In this document: positions 32,771 to 43,673 of the stretch, in pieces
Position numbering within the stretch: position 1 is the first letter of the stretch
Layout of the letters: every line of letters begins with the position of its first letter
DNA from: Candidatus Sphingomonas colombiensis
GTDB taxonomy: Bacteria; Pseudomonadota; Alphaproteobacteria; Sphingomonadales; Sphingomonadaceae
NCBI GenBank assembly: GCA_029202845.1
Contig: CP119315.1
Location: forward strand, 1,309,501-1,373,500
Length of the DNA: 64,000 nt
Direction of reading: 5' to 3'
The notes under the pieces: model-generated
What the model was told of the DNA's origin: nothing
Seen by the model: only the letters and a program-made list of their open reading frames with translations
The model's database searches: none
Program-made: the position numbers and the translations under genes

Positions 32771-34288
32771 CTAGCGCGTGATCGCACCGACATTGGGCAG
32801 CGTCGCCTCATCGGCGCGCGGCATCTTGCCAAACAGGGCGCGGTCGGCGGGGCCGAATGCCCAGCGCCACAACACGAACAGATATACCGCCGCGATCGCG
32901 GGAATGCCGATGATCACCTCAGCCCATTCGAAGCGGTGCGGCAGCATCGTGAAGGCCGCCCCCACTGCGATCGCCGCCAGCGCCGCCCACAGCAGCGGCC
33001 AGCGCAGCGGTGACACCGGCGCGTGCAGCAGGTGGCCGAGCACCCGCGCTTTCACCACCGAGGTCATGGCAAGGCTCAGCATCAGCGCCACCGCGGGGCC
33101 CGCCGCCTGAAACGCCACCGGCCAGCCCAGTTCGCGCATCCCGAAGATCAGCGCGAAGCTCAGCACCACCTGAAACGACAGCATCGCGGCCGAAATCATC
33201 AGATTGCGATGCCGCGCCATATAAACGAGCGCGGATTCGCACACCGCCCCGGTCGACGCCAGCACCTCGGCGGTGAGCAGGAACGCGAGCGCGGCGGTCC
33301 CCGCGACGAATTGCGGCCCGACGATGCCCATCACTGCTTCGCCGGGGATCGATCCCATCAGCGCCAGCCCGCCCTGCGCGGCGATGATCCAGAACGCCAC
33401 CTGGCGCACCTGTGCCGCGATCGCCGCGCGATTGTCGCTCGCCAGATTGCGGGTGATCACCGGGCCGAGGATCGGATCGAATGAGGTTTTCAGCTTCTGC
33501 GGCAACGAGGCGACCTGTTGCGCCATATAGTAAATGCCGACGATCTTCGGCTCGAACATTATGCCGAGGATGAAGCGGTCGACGTTGCGCGTCCCCCATT
33601 CCAGCGCGTCGGCCCCGGCGAGCGGTATGTTGCGACGTGCCAGCGCGAACAATTCGGTCAGGTGCGGGGACCAGCCGCGCGGCAGGCCATAGCTGCGGAT
33701 GAACGGAATGAGGCTCGCCGTCAGCGCCGCGATCATCGACGAGACATAGGCGAGGACCAGCCCGTCGCGCGTCGTGAAGAACGAGAATATCCATGCCGCG
33801 ATCGATATCGTCCACGGCTCCACCACCGCCCGCGCCGTCACCGTCGCGCGCACGTTCAGCCGATAGGCGAGTGCCGCCAGGCTGATGTCGGACCAGGCGA
33901 TCGCCAGAATGATCAGCGGCAGATAACGATCGAGCCCGCCGACATAGCTATTTGGATACATTACCTCCGGAAACACCCACAGCACCCCACTCGCCGCGAG
34001 GCTGAGGATGCCGCCGAGCACCATCGCATCCCAGACGACATGGACATGCGGTCGCTCGGTCGTCGCCAGCGCCTGCGCAAGCCCGCGCTTCAGCCCAAGC
34101 GTGGAAACCAGCGCGGCCAGTTCGACCACCACGACCGCTATCGCGAAGCGGCCGACGAGATCCGGGCCATAGAGCCGCCCCGCGATGAACAGGAACGGGA
34201 TGCGCGCCAGAAGCCGCAGGATGAAACCCGCGACATTGGTGCGGCCACCCTTAGCGAGCGTGGCGATGTCTTCCGACGATTCGCTCAT
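32771..34288 (-). CDS. Polysaccharide flippase / lipopolysaccharide biosynthesis membrane protein
   Basis: The 505-residue product is a multi-pass protein with 12-14 hydrophobic helices and the MATE/MOP-like layout of Wzx flippases and related polysaccharide exporters (GGRTNVAGFILRLLARIPFLF at the N-terminus; ARRNIPLAGADALEWGTRNVDRFILG in the middle). Such proteins flip lipid-linked glycans across the inner membrane. ATG at 34288 is chosen; an upstream start at 34372 would add a basic, non-membrane segment lying in the polA spacer. It follows polA by 28 bases and may be read from the same transcript. No glycan cluster surrounds it, so the substrate is unknown. Confidence 0.85.
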   Translation of the reverse strand: MSESSEDIATLAKGGRTNVAGFILRLLARIPFLFIAGRLYGPDLVGRFAIAVVVVELAALVSTLGLKRGLAQALATTERPHVHVVWDAMVLGGILSLAASGVLWVFPEVMYPNSYVGGLDRYLPLIILAIAWSDISLAALAYRLNVRATVTARAVVEPWTISIAAWIFSFFTTRDGLVLAYVSSMIAALTASLIPFIRSYGLPRGWSPHLTELFALARRNIPLAGADALEWGTRNVDRFILGIMFEPKIVGIYYMAQQVASLPQKLKTSFDPILGPVITRNLASDNRAAIAAQVRQVAFWIIAAQGGLALMGSIPGEAVMGIVGPQFVAGTAALAFLLTAEVLASTGAVCESALVYMARHRNLMISAAMLSFQVVLSFALIFGMRELGWPVAFQAAGPAVALMLSLAMTSVVKARVLGHLLHAPVSPLRWPLLWAALAAIAVGAAFTMLPHRFEWAEVIIGIPAIAAVYLFVLWRWAFGPADRALFGKMPRADEATLPNVGAITR

Positions 34289-34316
34289 TGCTGGCGCTCC
34301 TCGCGCCTGCGATCTG

Positions 34317-37076
34317 TCAATGCGCCGCCCCCCAGCTTTCACCGACACCGATCTCCACCGCGAGCGGCACATCGAGCTTCACCACCGGCTCGGCGGCGGT
34401 CGCCATCACGCGTTCGATCACCGGGCGCGCGGCATCCACCTCGCCCACCGGAAGCTCGAACACCAATTCGTCGTGCACCTGAAGCAGCATCCGCGTGCCG
34501 GTAAGCCCCGCCGCGGCCAGCGCCGGCTCCATCCGCGCCATCGCGCGCTTGATGATATCCGCCGACGATCCCTGAATCGGCGCGTTGATCGCCGCGCGTT
34601 CGGCGCCCTGCCGTTCATGCTGCACCTTGGATTTGATGCGCGGGAAATGCGTCTTGCGGCCGAACAGTGTCTCGGTGAAACCGCGGTCGCGCGCGTTGGT
34701 CAGCGTTTCGGCGATATAGCGGTTAATGCCGGGGAAACGCTCGAAATAGCGATCGATCATCGCCTGCGCCTCGTCCGGCGTGACGTCGAGCCGTCCAGCG
34801 AGGCCCCAGCGGCTGATGCCATAGAGGATCGCGAAGTTGATCGTCTTGGCGCGCGCGCGGGTGTCGCGATTCAACTCGCCGAACAATTCCTGCGCCGTGA
34901 GCGAGTGGATGTCGTCGCCGCGTGCGAACGCCTCCTTCAGCGCAGGCACATCGGCCATGTGCGCGGCGAGCCGCAGCTCGATCTGCGAATAATCGGCCGC
35001 CAAGATGACATTGCCCGGTTCTGCCACGAAAGCATGGCGAATCTGGCGCCCGGTCTCGGTACGGATCGGGATATTTTGGAGGTTAGGGTCGGTCGACGAC
35101 AGGCGTCCGGTCTGCGCGCCCGTCAGGCTGTAGCTAGTGTGGACGCGGCCCGTCGCCGGGTGGATCTGCTCCTGCAACGTATCGGTGTAGGTGTTCTTAA
35201 GCTTGGTGAGCTGGCGCCAGTCGAGTACACGCGCGGCGATTTCCGCGCCCGGCGAATCCTTGTCGGCGGCGATCCGCTCCATCTCGGTCACGTCGGTGGA
35301 ATAGACGCCGGACTTGCCCTTACGGCCACCCTTGATCCCCATCCGCTCAAACAGCACGTCGCCCAATTGTTTGGGGCTGCCGATGGTGAACGGGCCGCCA
35401 GCGAGGCCGTGAATCGCGGTTTCCAAGCGGGCGATTTCAGTATCGAAGCCACGGCTAAGTTGCGCCAGCCGCTCACGATCGACCTTGATTCCGTGGCGCT
35501 CCATCCGCGCGATCACGGAAATGAGCGGGCGATCGACCATCTCATAGATGCGCGTCGCGCCCTCGACCGGGAGCCGGGCACGGAAACGCCGCCACAACCG
35601 CAGCGTCACATCAGCATCTTCCGCCGCGTAGCGAGTGGCGGTCTTGAGATCGATCTCATGGAAACCGAGCTGCTTCTTCCCGGTGCCGACCACATCCTTA
35701 TACGCGATGCACGAATGCGATAGATGCGTAGCGGCCAGCTCGTCCATGCCGTGCCCATGCAGGCCTGCGTCGAGGTCGAAGCTCATCACGATCGAATCGT
35801 CATAAGGCGCGACGTCGATGTCCAGCCGAGCCAGCACGGTCAGATCGTATTTCAGATTGTGCCCGATCTTGAGCACGCCCGCGTCCTCGAACAGGGGACG
35901 GAGCCTGGCCAGCGCCACATCGCGATCGATCTGCACCGGCTTTTCGGCGAACATGTCGCTGCCACCGTGCGCGAGCGGGATATAGCAGGCACGGTTCGGG
36001 GCTAGCGCCATGCTGATGCCGACCAGTTCGGCGAGCATCGGATCCTTGGCGGTCGTTTCGGTGTCGATCGCGACGAAGCCCTGATGCCGCGCCTCCGCGA
36101 TCCAGCGATCCAGCGTCGCCTCATCGGCCACCGTCTCGTAACTGTCGTGATCGCACGGCGGCTCTTCCTCAAGCGCGACCGCGGCGGAGGGCGCTGGCTG
36201 CGGCGCATCCGCCACCTGCCCAAGCTTGCCGAGCAACGTCTTGAACCCGTGATGCTCCAGAAACGCGCGCAGCGGCGCCTCCGGAATGCCGTTCAACGCC
36301 ATCTCTTCAAGCGGCTGCGGCAGCGGCACGTCGCTTGCCAGCTCGACCAATTGGCGGCTCAGCCGCGCCATATCGGCATGTTCGATCAGATTCTCGCGCA
36401 GCTTGCCGGCCTTCATCCCGGGCGCGGCGGCGAGCACGGCTTCGACATCACCATATTCGTTGATCAGCTTGGCGGCGGTTTTGGGGCCGACGCCGGGGAC
36501 GCCGGGGACGTTGTCGACACTGTCGCCCATCAGCGCCAGCACTTCGCCAAGCTTTTCCGGGCCGACGCCGAACTTCTCGATTACCGCTTCCGGCCCGATC
36601 CGCCGATCCTTCATCGTGTCGAGCATGTCGATGCCGGGCTCAGTCAGCAGCTGCATCAGATCCTTGTCGGAACTGATCACCGTCACCTGCCAGCCCTGCG
36701 CCAGTGCGGCCTTGGCATAAGAGGCGATCAGATCGTCTGCCTCCCATCCCTGTTCTTCGATGCATGGCAGCGAGAAGGCGCGCGTCGCGTCGCGGATCAT
36801 CGGGAATTGCGGGACGAGATCTTCCGGCGCGGGCGGCCGCTGCGCCTTATACTTGTCGTACATCTCGTTGCGGAAGGTGTGCCCCGACTTGTCGAGGATC
36901 ACCGCGAGGTGGGTCGGGCCATCCGCCTGATGCAACTCGTTGGCTAGTTTCCATAGCATGGAAGTGTAACCATAAACCGCGCCGGCGGGCTCGCCATGCC
37001 GGTTAGTGAGCTTCGGCAGGACGTGATAGGCGCGGAAGATATAGCCCGAGCCATCGACGAGATAGAGGTGCGGCAT
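34317..37076 (-). CDS. polA: DNA polymerase I
   Basis: The 919-residue protein contains all three domains of Pol I. Residues 1-290 are the 5'-3' exonuclease (LVDGSGYIFRAYH, then the helix-hairpin-helix DNVPGVPGVGPKTAAKL). Residues about 325-520 are the 3'-5' proofreading domain, with the Exo I acids Asp338 and Glu340 in AIDTETT. Residues about 545-919 are the polymerase, with motif A ADYSQIELR, motif B KTINFAILYG and motif C VHDEL (His868). All catalytic acids look intact. It acts in Okazaki fragment processing and excision repair. The ATG at 37076 begins at the conserved N-terminus. Confidence 0.98.
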   Translation of the reverse strand: MPHLYLVDGSGYIFRAYHVLPKLTNRHGEPAGAVYGYTSMLWKLANELHQADGPTHLAVILDKSGHTFRNEMYDKYKAQRPPAPEDLVPQFPMIRDATRAFSLPCIEEQGWEADDLIASYAKAALAQGWQVTVISSDKDLMQLLTEPGIDMLDTMKDRRIGPEAVIEKFGVGPEKLGEVLALMGDSVDNVPGVPGVGPKTAAKLINEYGDVEAVLAAAPGMKAGKLRENLIEHADMARLSRQLVELASDVPLPQPLEEMALNGIPEAPLRAFLEHHGFKTLLGKLGQVADAPQPAPSAAVALEEEPPCDHDSYETVADEATLDRWIAEARHQGFVAIDTETTAKDPMLAELVGISMALAPNRACYIPLAHGGSDMFAEKPVQIDRDVALARLRPLFEDAGVLKIGHNLKYDLTVLARLDIDVAPYDDSIVMSFDLDAGLHGHGMDELAATHLSHSCIAYKDVVGTGKKQLGFHEIDLKTATRYAAEDADVTLRLWRRFRARLPVEGATRIYEMVDRPLISVIARMERHGIKVDRERLAQLSRGFDTEIARLETAIHGLAGGPFTIGSPKQLGDVLFERMGIKGGRKGKSGVYSTDVTEMERIAADKDSPGAEIAARVLDWRQLTKLKNTYTDTLQEQIHPATGRVHTSYSLTGAQTGRLSSTDPNLQNIPIRTETGRQIRHAFVAEPGNVILAADYSQIELRLAAHMADVPALKEAFARGDDIHSLTAQELFGELNRDTRARAKTINFAILYGISRWGLAGRLDVTPDEAQAMIDRYFERFPGINRYIAETLTNARDRGFTETLFGRKTHFPRIKSKVQHERQGAERAAINAPIQGSSADIIKRAMARMEPALAAAGLTGTRMLLQVHDELVFELPVGEVDAARPVIERVMATAAEPVVKLDVPLAVEIGVGESWGAAH

Positions 37077-37168
37077 CGGCGCGGGATAGCCCGGATCGCG
37101 CGGCGGACCAATCCCGCTTGTCGCATCCGCGGGATTGGAAGTTACAAAAAATTCGCGCTGGCGAACCC

Positions 37169-38314
37169 TCAGCTTCCCGGCGCGTCGTCGTCGGTCGATG
37201 CGAAGGCGCGATTATCGACGCGATAGCCGGTCAGCGCGCTCGCGGCGGCCTGGATCAGCAACTGCCGTTCGCGCATCGGGCGCGTCGTATCGCCGATCAT
37301 CACCGCGATCGCATAGCGCCGTCCGTCCGGCGCGGTGAGCAGCCCGACATCGTTGAAGCCGGCATTGCGGCGGCCAAGTTCCTGCCCCGTCCCGGTCTTA
37401 TGCTGGATCGACCAGCCCGGCGGCAGCGCCGCGCGAAGCCGCGCGCGCCCCGTGACGGACGCACCCATCGTGCTCAACAGATAGCGCGTCGACGTTTCGG
37501 ACAGCAGCTCGCCGCGCGCCAGCCGCGCCAGCGCATCCGCGATAGCGAGCGGCGCCGCGCCATCGGGCGGATCGGAGATATAGGCCTGCAACGCCGCCGC
37601 GCGCACTTCGGGCGCGAGCCGCGAGCGCGCGATTTCGAAACCATTGCCGAGCGAATAGCTCTGCTGCCACGTCAGCCCGGCGGTCTTCGACTGGAGCAGC
37701 CGTTCACCCGGACCAAAGCGGATATCGCCGAGCTGCTTGCGCTCAACGAAAGCGCGCACCGCGCTGGGGCCGCCGACCAGCGACAGCAAGCGATCGTTCG
37801 CAGTATTGTCGCTTTGCGTGAGCGCACGGGCCAGCAGACCGCCCACGGTCGTCTGATATCCGGCCGGCTTGACCAGCCCGGCAATCGGCTGATGGAACAG
37901 GGTTAGATCGGCCGGATAGACCGTTACCGGATCGTCGAGCTTCAGCCGGCCGGAATCGCGCTGATCGAGCACGGTCATCGCGACCCACAATTTGCTCACG
38001 CTCTGCTGCGGCATCCGGCGGCGCCCGCCAGCCTCCACCGTCCATCCTTCATCCACCGCGCGGATCGCGACGCCGGCGATGCCGGGGAAGCCCCGCACCA
38101 GCGCATCGACGCGCTCGACCAGCGCACGCGGGGGATCGTTGCGGCGCGGCGTCATCACGCGCGGCACGGGCAACGAAACGACATAAGCGGGAGCGGCGAC
38201 ATAGGATGGCGTAAGCGCGACCCCACTCGCGCCGGGCCGCGTACCGGATCCGCAGGCGGCCAGCACCAGTGCCCCCAGCCCTGCCATCAACCACCGTAGC
38301 GACGAACCCGCCAT
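37169..38314 (-). CDS. Class-A beta-lactamase-like serine hydrolase lipoprotein
   Basis: The 381-residue product begins with a lipoprotein signal (LGALVLAAC, Cys21) and continues into a serine beta-lactamase-like fold. Active-site motifs are SVSK (Ser105, Lys108), SDN (Ser168-Asn170) and KTG (Lys306 in HKTGTG). The omega-loop motif with the deacylating glutamate (ExxLN) and the DTTTP-type segment after it are not recognisable, so it may be a DD-peptidase-like or esterase-like hydrolase rather than a resistance enzyme. The ATG at 38314 starts the signal peptide; a start at 38380 adds 22 unrelated residues. It sits 92 bases upstream of polA on the same strand. Confidence 0.8.
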   Translation of the reverse strand: MAGSSLRWLMAGLGALVLAACGSGTRPGASGVALTPSYVAAPAYVVSLPVPRVMTPRRNDPPRALVERVDALVRGFPGIAGVAIRAVDEGWTVEAGGRRRMPQQSVSKLWVAMTVLDQRDSGRLKLDDPVTVYPADLTLFHQPIAGLVKPAGYQTTVGGLLARALTQSDNTANDRLLSLVGGPSAVRAFVERKQLGDIRFGPGERLLQSKTAGLTWQQSYSLGNGFEIARSRLAPEVRAAALQAYISDPPDGAAPLAIADALARLARGELLSETSTRYLLSTMGASVTGRARLRAALPPGWSIQHKTGTGQELGRRNAGFNDVGLLTAPDGRRYAIAVMIGDTTRPMRERQLLIQAAASALTGYRVDNRAFASTDDDAPGS

Positions 38315-38425
38315 ACTCAAATCATGCCCACCCGACCCGAAGATCAGGTTAAACCCGATCCGCGCATCGAAAGAAAACATAGGCTTGGCACAATCGCGAT
38401 GAACCGCGCCTGATGCGCGACAGAT

Positions 38426-40018
38426 TCACGGAACGAGAATCGTATCGCGCGCCTCGGGCAGCGTTTCGGGCCAGTCGATCGTATAATGCAGCCCCCGGCT
38501 CTCATGCCGCTGCAACGCGGAACGCACGATCAGATCGGCGGTCTGGAGCAGGTTGCGCAGCTCGATCAGATCGGGCGTGACGCGAAAATGGCCGTAATAA
38601 TCGCCAACCTCATCGGTCAGCAGCTTGATGCGGTGCGCGGCGCGCTCCAGCCGCTTGGTGCTGCGCACGATGCCGACGTAATTCCACATGAAGCGGCGGA
38701 TCTCGGTCCAGTTCTGCTTGATCACCACTTCCTCGTCGGAATCGGTGACGCGGCTTTCATCCCATGCGCGGATCGCGGGCACGGGGCCGAAGCTGTCCCA
38801 ATTGGCCGCGATATGCTTCGCCGCCGCCTCGCCGAACACGAAGCATTCGAGCAATGAATTGGACGCGAGCCGGTTCGCGCCATGCAGGCCGGACTGCGTG
38901 CACTCGCCCGCCGCGTAAAGACCCGGCAGGTCCGTGCACCCGTCACGATCGATGACGATACCGCCACAGGTGTAATGCTGCGCCGGCACCACCGGGATCG
39001 GCTGCGTCGTCATGTCGATGCCGAGACCGAGCAGCTTTTCGTAGATATTGGGGAAATGCCCGCGCACGAAATCGGCCGGCATATGGCTGATGTCGAGATG
39101 GACGTAATCGAGGCCGAGCCGCTTGATCTCATGGTCGATCGCGCGCGCCACCACGTCGCGCGGGGCAAGCTCGGCGCGGGGATCGAAATCGGGCATGAAG
39201 CGATAGCCGGTTTCGGGAATTTTGAGCTGCCCGCCCTCGCCGCGCACGGCCTCGGTGATGAGGAAGTTCTTGACCTCCAGATTGTAGAGGCAGGTCGGGT
39301 GGAATTGCATGAATTCCATGTTCGAGATGCGACACCCGGCACGCCACGCCATCGCAATCCCGTCCCCCGTCGCGCCGCGCGGCGCGGTGGAGAACAGATA
39401 GGTGCGCCCCGCGCCGCCGGTGGCGAGGATCGTCGCGCGCGCGGTGTAAAGGTTGACGCGCCCGGTGCGGCGATCGGCCGCATATACCCCCCACACGTTG
39501 CCCGCGCCGGAATAACGCTCCTCATGCCGGCTGGTGGCGAGATCGATCGCCACCTGATCGGGAACGAGGGTGATATTGGGATGCTTCTCCGCGGCGCGCT
39601 GCAGGGCTTCCTGCACCGCCCAGCCGGTCGCGTCATCGACATGGACGATCCGGCGGTGCGAATGCCCGCCCTCGCGCGTCAGGTGCAGCGTATCCCCCTC
39701 GGTCGCGAAGGGCACGCCCAGCGCCTGCAACTGGTGGATCGCGGCCGGGGCGTTTTCCACCACGAATTCGACGGTCGCGCGATCGTTGAGGCCCGCGCCC
39801 GCGATCATCGTGTCCTCGATATGGCTTTCGAACGTATCGCCCGGCTCCAGCACCGCGGCGATGCCGCCCTGCGCCCAGGCGGTCGAGCCCTCGTTGAGCG
39901 CGCCTTTCGCCAGCACCGTCACCTTGAAGCGATCGGCGAGATTGAGCGCTGCGGTCAGCCCGGCAGCGCCGGACCCGACGATGAGAACGTCGCTGGTTGC
40001 GTGAACGGGCTGGGTCAT
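38426..40018 (-). CDS. nadB: L-aspartate oxidase
   Basis: NadB oxidises L-aspartate to iminoaspartate, the first step of de novo NAD synthesis. The 530-residue flavoprotein has the dinucleotide loop VLIVGSGAAGLTAAL, the STAWAQGGIAAV flavin contact, GGHSHRRIVH, MEFMQFHPTCLY and the ECTQSGLHGANRLASNSLLE segment typical of aspartate oxidases. ATG at 40018 is chosen; the upstream frame to 40054 is not conserved. nadA and nadC are not in the window. It is divergent from thiL with 89 bases between. Confidence 0.96.
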   Translation of the reverse strand: MTQPVHATSDVLIVGSGAAGLTAALNLADRFKVTVLAKGALNEGSTAWAQGGIAAVLEPGDTFESHIEDTMIAGAGLNDRATVEFVVENAPAAIHQLQALGVPFATEGDTLHLTREGGHSHRRIVHVDDATGWAVQEALQRAAEKHPNITLVPDQVAIDLATSRHEERYSGAGNVWGVYAADRRTGRVNLYTARATILATGGAGRTYLFSTAPRGATGDGIAMAWRAGCRISNMEFMQFHPTCLYNLEVKNFLITEAVRGEGGQLKIPETGYRFMPDFDPRAELAPRDVVARAIDHEIKRLGLDYVHLDISHMPADFVRGHFPNIYEKLLGLGIDMTTQPIPVVPAQHYTCGGIVIDRDGCTDLPGLYAAGECTQSGLHGANRLASNSLLECFVFGEAAAKHIAANWDSFGPVPAIRAWDESRVTDSDEEVVIKQNWTEIRRFMWNYVGIVRSTKRLERAAHRIKLLTDEVGDYYGHFRVTPDLIELRNLLQTADLIVRSALQRHESRGLHYTIDWPETLPEARDTILVP

Positions 40019-40107
40019 GCCGCCCTGTTGCACGAAAGTTGCGCCGCGCGACAATGGCTATGTGTGTTGTCTTCCATGCACACCGACAAGAACTTATAGC
40101 CCGCCGC

Positions 40108-40995
40108 ATGATCGAGGCCGAGTTCATCGCCGCGCTGCGCCGGCTTCCACTCCATGCCGGCGCGCTGGGATTGGCCGACGATACCGCGCGGCTCGGCGGG
40201 TTCATCCTCACCACCGATACGCTGGTCGAGGGGGTGCATTTCCTCCCCGACGATCCGGCGGAGGATGTCGCGTGGAAGCTGGTGGCGACCAACCTCTCCG
40301 ATCTCGCCGCCAAGGGCGCACGGCCGGAAGGCGTGCTGCTCAACTACCCGCTGGGCGACGATCGCTGGGATCGTGCCTTCCTCGCGGGGCTGGCGGCGGC
40401 GTTGGCGGCGTTCGATTGCCCGCTCCTCGGCGGCGACACGATATCGCTACCGGCTGGCGCGCCGCGCGTGCTGACGCTCACTGCGATCGGCGCTGACGCC
40501 ATTGCGCCGGCACGGAGCGGGGCGAGGCCCGGCGATGAATTGTGGGTTACCGGCACGATCGGAGACGCGGGCGCCGGCCTTGCCATTGCCCAGGGCGCGG
40601 ATGGGCCGCCCGCGTTGCTCGCGGCCTATCGCCGCCCGCGCCCGCGCATCGAAGAGGGGCGGCTGCTCGCCCCCCATGTCCATGCGATGATGGACGTGTC
40701 TGACGGCCTGTTGATCGACGCGTGGCGGATGGCTGCGGCGAGCGGCTGCGCGGTGACGATCGACCTCGCGCGCGTCCCGCTGTCGGCGGATTATCGCGCG
40801 TTCGGCTGGGATGTGCTGGCGGCGGCAACCGCTGGCGACGATTATCAGCTATTGTTCGCCGCCGCGCCGGGTTCGGCGATCCCCGCGCCCGCTACGCGTG
40901 TCGGCTGCTTTGCCGAAGGAACCGGCCTTACGCTGGTCGACGGCGATCGCGCCGTGCCGCTTCCTCCCCGCCTCGGCTTCGAACACCGCGCCTGA
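40108..40995 (+). CDS. thiL: Thiamine-monophosphate kinase
   Basis: ThiL phosphorylates thiamine monophosphate to the active cofactor thiamine diphosphate. The 295-residue protein shows the PurM-like layout: LADDTARL with the metal-binding aspartates, TTDTLVEGVHF, SDLAAKGARPEGVLL, LLGGDTI, MDVSDGLLIDAWRMA and TAGDDYQLLF. The ATG at 40108 fits the family start. No TPP riboswitch or other thi gene is next to it. hppA follows 111 bases downstream. Confidence 0.95.
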   Translation: MIEAEFIAALRRLPLHAGALGLADDTARLGGFILTTDTLVEGVHFLPDDPAEDVAWKLVATNLSDLAAKGARPEGVLLNYPLGDDRWDRAFLAGLAAALAAFDCPLLGGDTISLPAGAPRVLTLTAIGADAIAPARSGARPGDELWVTGTIGDAGAGLAIAQGADGPPALLAAYRRPRPRIEEGRLLAPHVHAMMDVSDGLLIDAWRMAAASGCAVTIDLARVPLSADYRAFGWDVLAAATAGDDYQLLFAAAPGSAIPAPATRVGCFAEGTGLTLVDGDRAVPLPPRLGFEHRA

Positions 40996-41032
40996 CGCGG
41001 GGCGGCTTGCGCGCGCGCCGGGCGCTCTATAC

Positions 41033-41080
41033 GCCTTTGCCCTATCCGTGTCTTTTAAAGGGCAAAAGCCTTCGACACGG
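41033..41080 (+). promoter_or_regulatory. Two interleaved inverted repeats in the hppA leader (possible pseudoknot)
   Basis: Arm A (41033-41043, GCCTTTGCCCT) pairs with A' (41059-41069, AGGGCAAAAGC) over ten of eleven positions. Arm B (41046-41052, CCGTGTC) pairs perfectly with B' (41074-41080, GACACGG). The order A-B-A'-B' is that of an H-type pseudoknot, or of two mutually exclusive hairpins. The element ends 26 bases before the hppA ATG, and a good ribosome site (AGGGGAAGG) follows. A -10-like CTATAC at 41027-41032 would start transcription inside arm A, which argues against the full fold unless a further promoter is used. Confidence 0.35.
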
Positions 41081-41106
41081 GAGAACAGAATAGGGGAAGG
41101 AATGCG

Positions 41107-43281
<2,175 letters not shown>

Positions 43282-43307
43282 CAAGCACCGTCGATATGGT
43301 CTAGATG

Positions 43308-43339
43308 GCCCGCCCGGATCCGCTCCGGGCGGGCTTTTT
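43308..43339 (+). terminator. Intrinsic terminator of hppA
   Basis: An 11-bp perfect GC-rich stem, GCCCGCCCGGA (43308-43318) with TCCGGGCGGGC (43324-43334), closes a 5-base loop and is followed by TTTTT (43335-43339). It lies 27 bases behind the hppA stop and separates hppA from infA. Confidence 0.92.
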
Positions 43340-43412
43340 GTGCCTCGCGCTTCCCAAAACCCGCCCTTTCCGCTAAGGGCGCGCGCGCCCTCCATTCCCG
43401 AAAGATATTTGT

Positions 43413-43658
43413 TTGGCGAAAGAAGAACTCCTCGAGATGCGCGGCCAGGTGGTCGAGCTGCTGCCCAACGCGATGTTCCGCGTCCGGCTTGAGAACGATC
43501 ACGAGATCCTCGGCCACACCGCCGGCAAGATGCGCAAGAACCGCATCCGCGTGCTGGTGGGCGACGAGGTGCTGGTCGAGCTGACCCCCTATGACCTGAC
43601 CAAGGGGCGCATCACCTACCGCTTCATGCCCGGTCGCGGCGGCCCCGGCCCGCAATAA
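43413..43658 (+). CDS. infA: Translation initiation factor IF-1
   Basis: The 81-residue OB-fold protein matches IF-1 (AKEELLEMRGQVVELLPNAMF, then KMRKNRIRVLVGDEVLVELTPYD). IF-1 binds the 30S A site during initiation. The start codon is TTG at 43413; no ATG gives the conserved AKEELLE N-terminus. A C-terminal extension GRGGPGPQ goes slightly beyond the usual length. It heads the infA-maf-RNase-yacG group, with 15 bases to maf. Confidence 0.96.
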   Translation: MAKEELLEMRGQVVELLPNAMFRVRLENDHEILGHTAGKMRKNRIRVLVGDEVLVELTPYDLTKGRITYRFMPGRGGPGPQ

Positions 43659-43673
43659 GGCGCGGGCGGGCGC

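Noticed and set aside
32587..32781. A 64-codon plus-strand frame behind purH
   Set aside because: It has no ribosome site or homology and a random high-GC composition; it fills part of the 180-bp gap between convergent genes.
34185..35723. A 512-codon plus-strand open frame inside polA
   Set aside because: It is antisense to the conserved polymerase domain and has no recognisable motif.
37169..38314. Calling the lipoprotein hydrolase an antibiotic-resistance beta-lactamase
   Set aside because: The omega-loop deacylation motif is not seen and the chromosomal context is housekeeping, so a resistance claim is not supported.
41033..41080. SAM-II or TPP riboswitch ahead of hppA or after thiL
   Set aside because: The loop sequences and conserved bases of those classes are not present; only the interleaved pairing is similar in outline.
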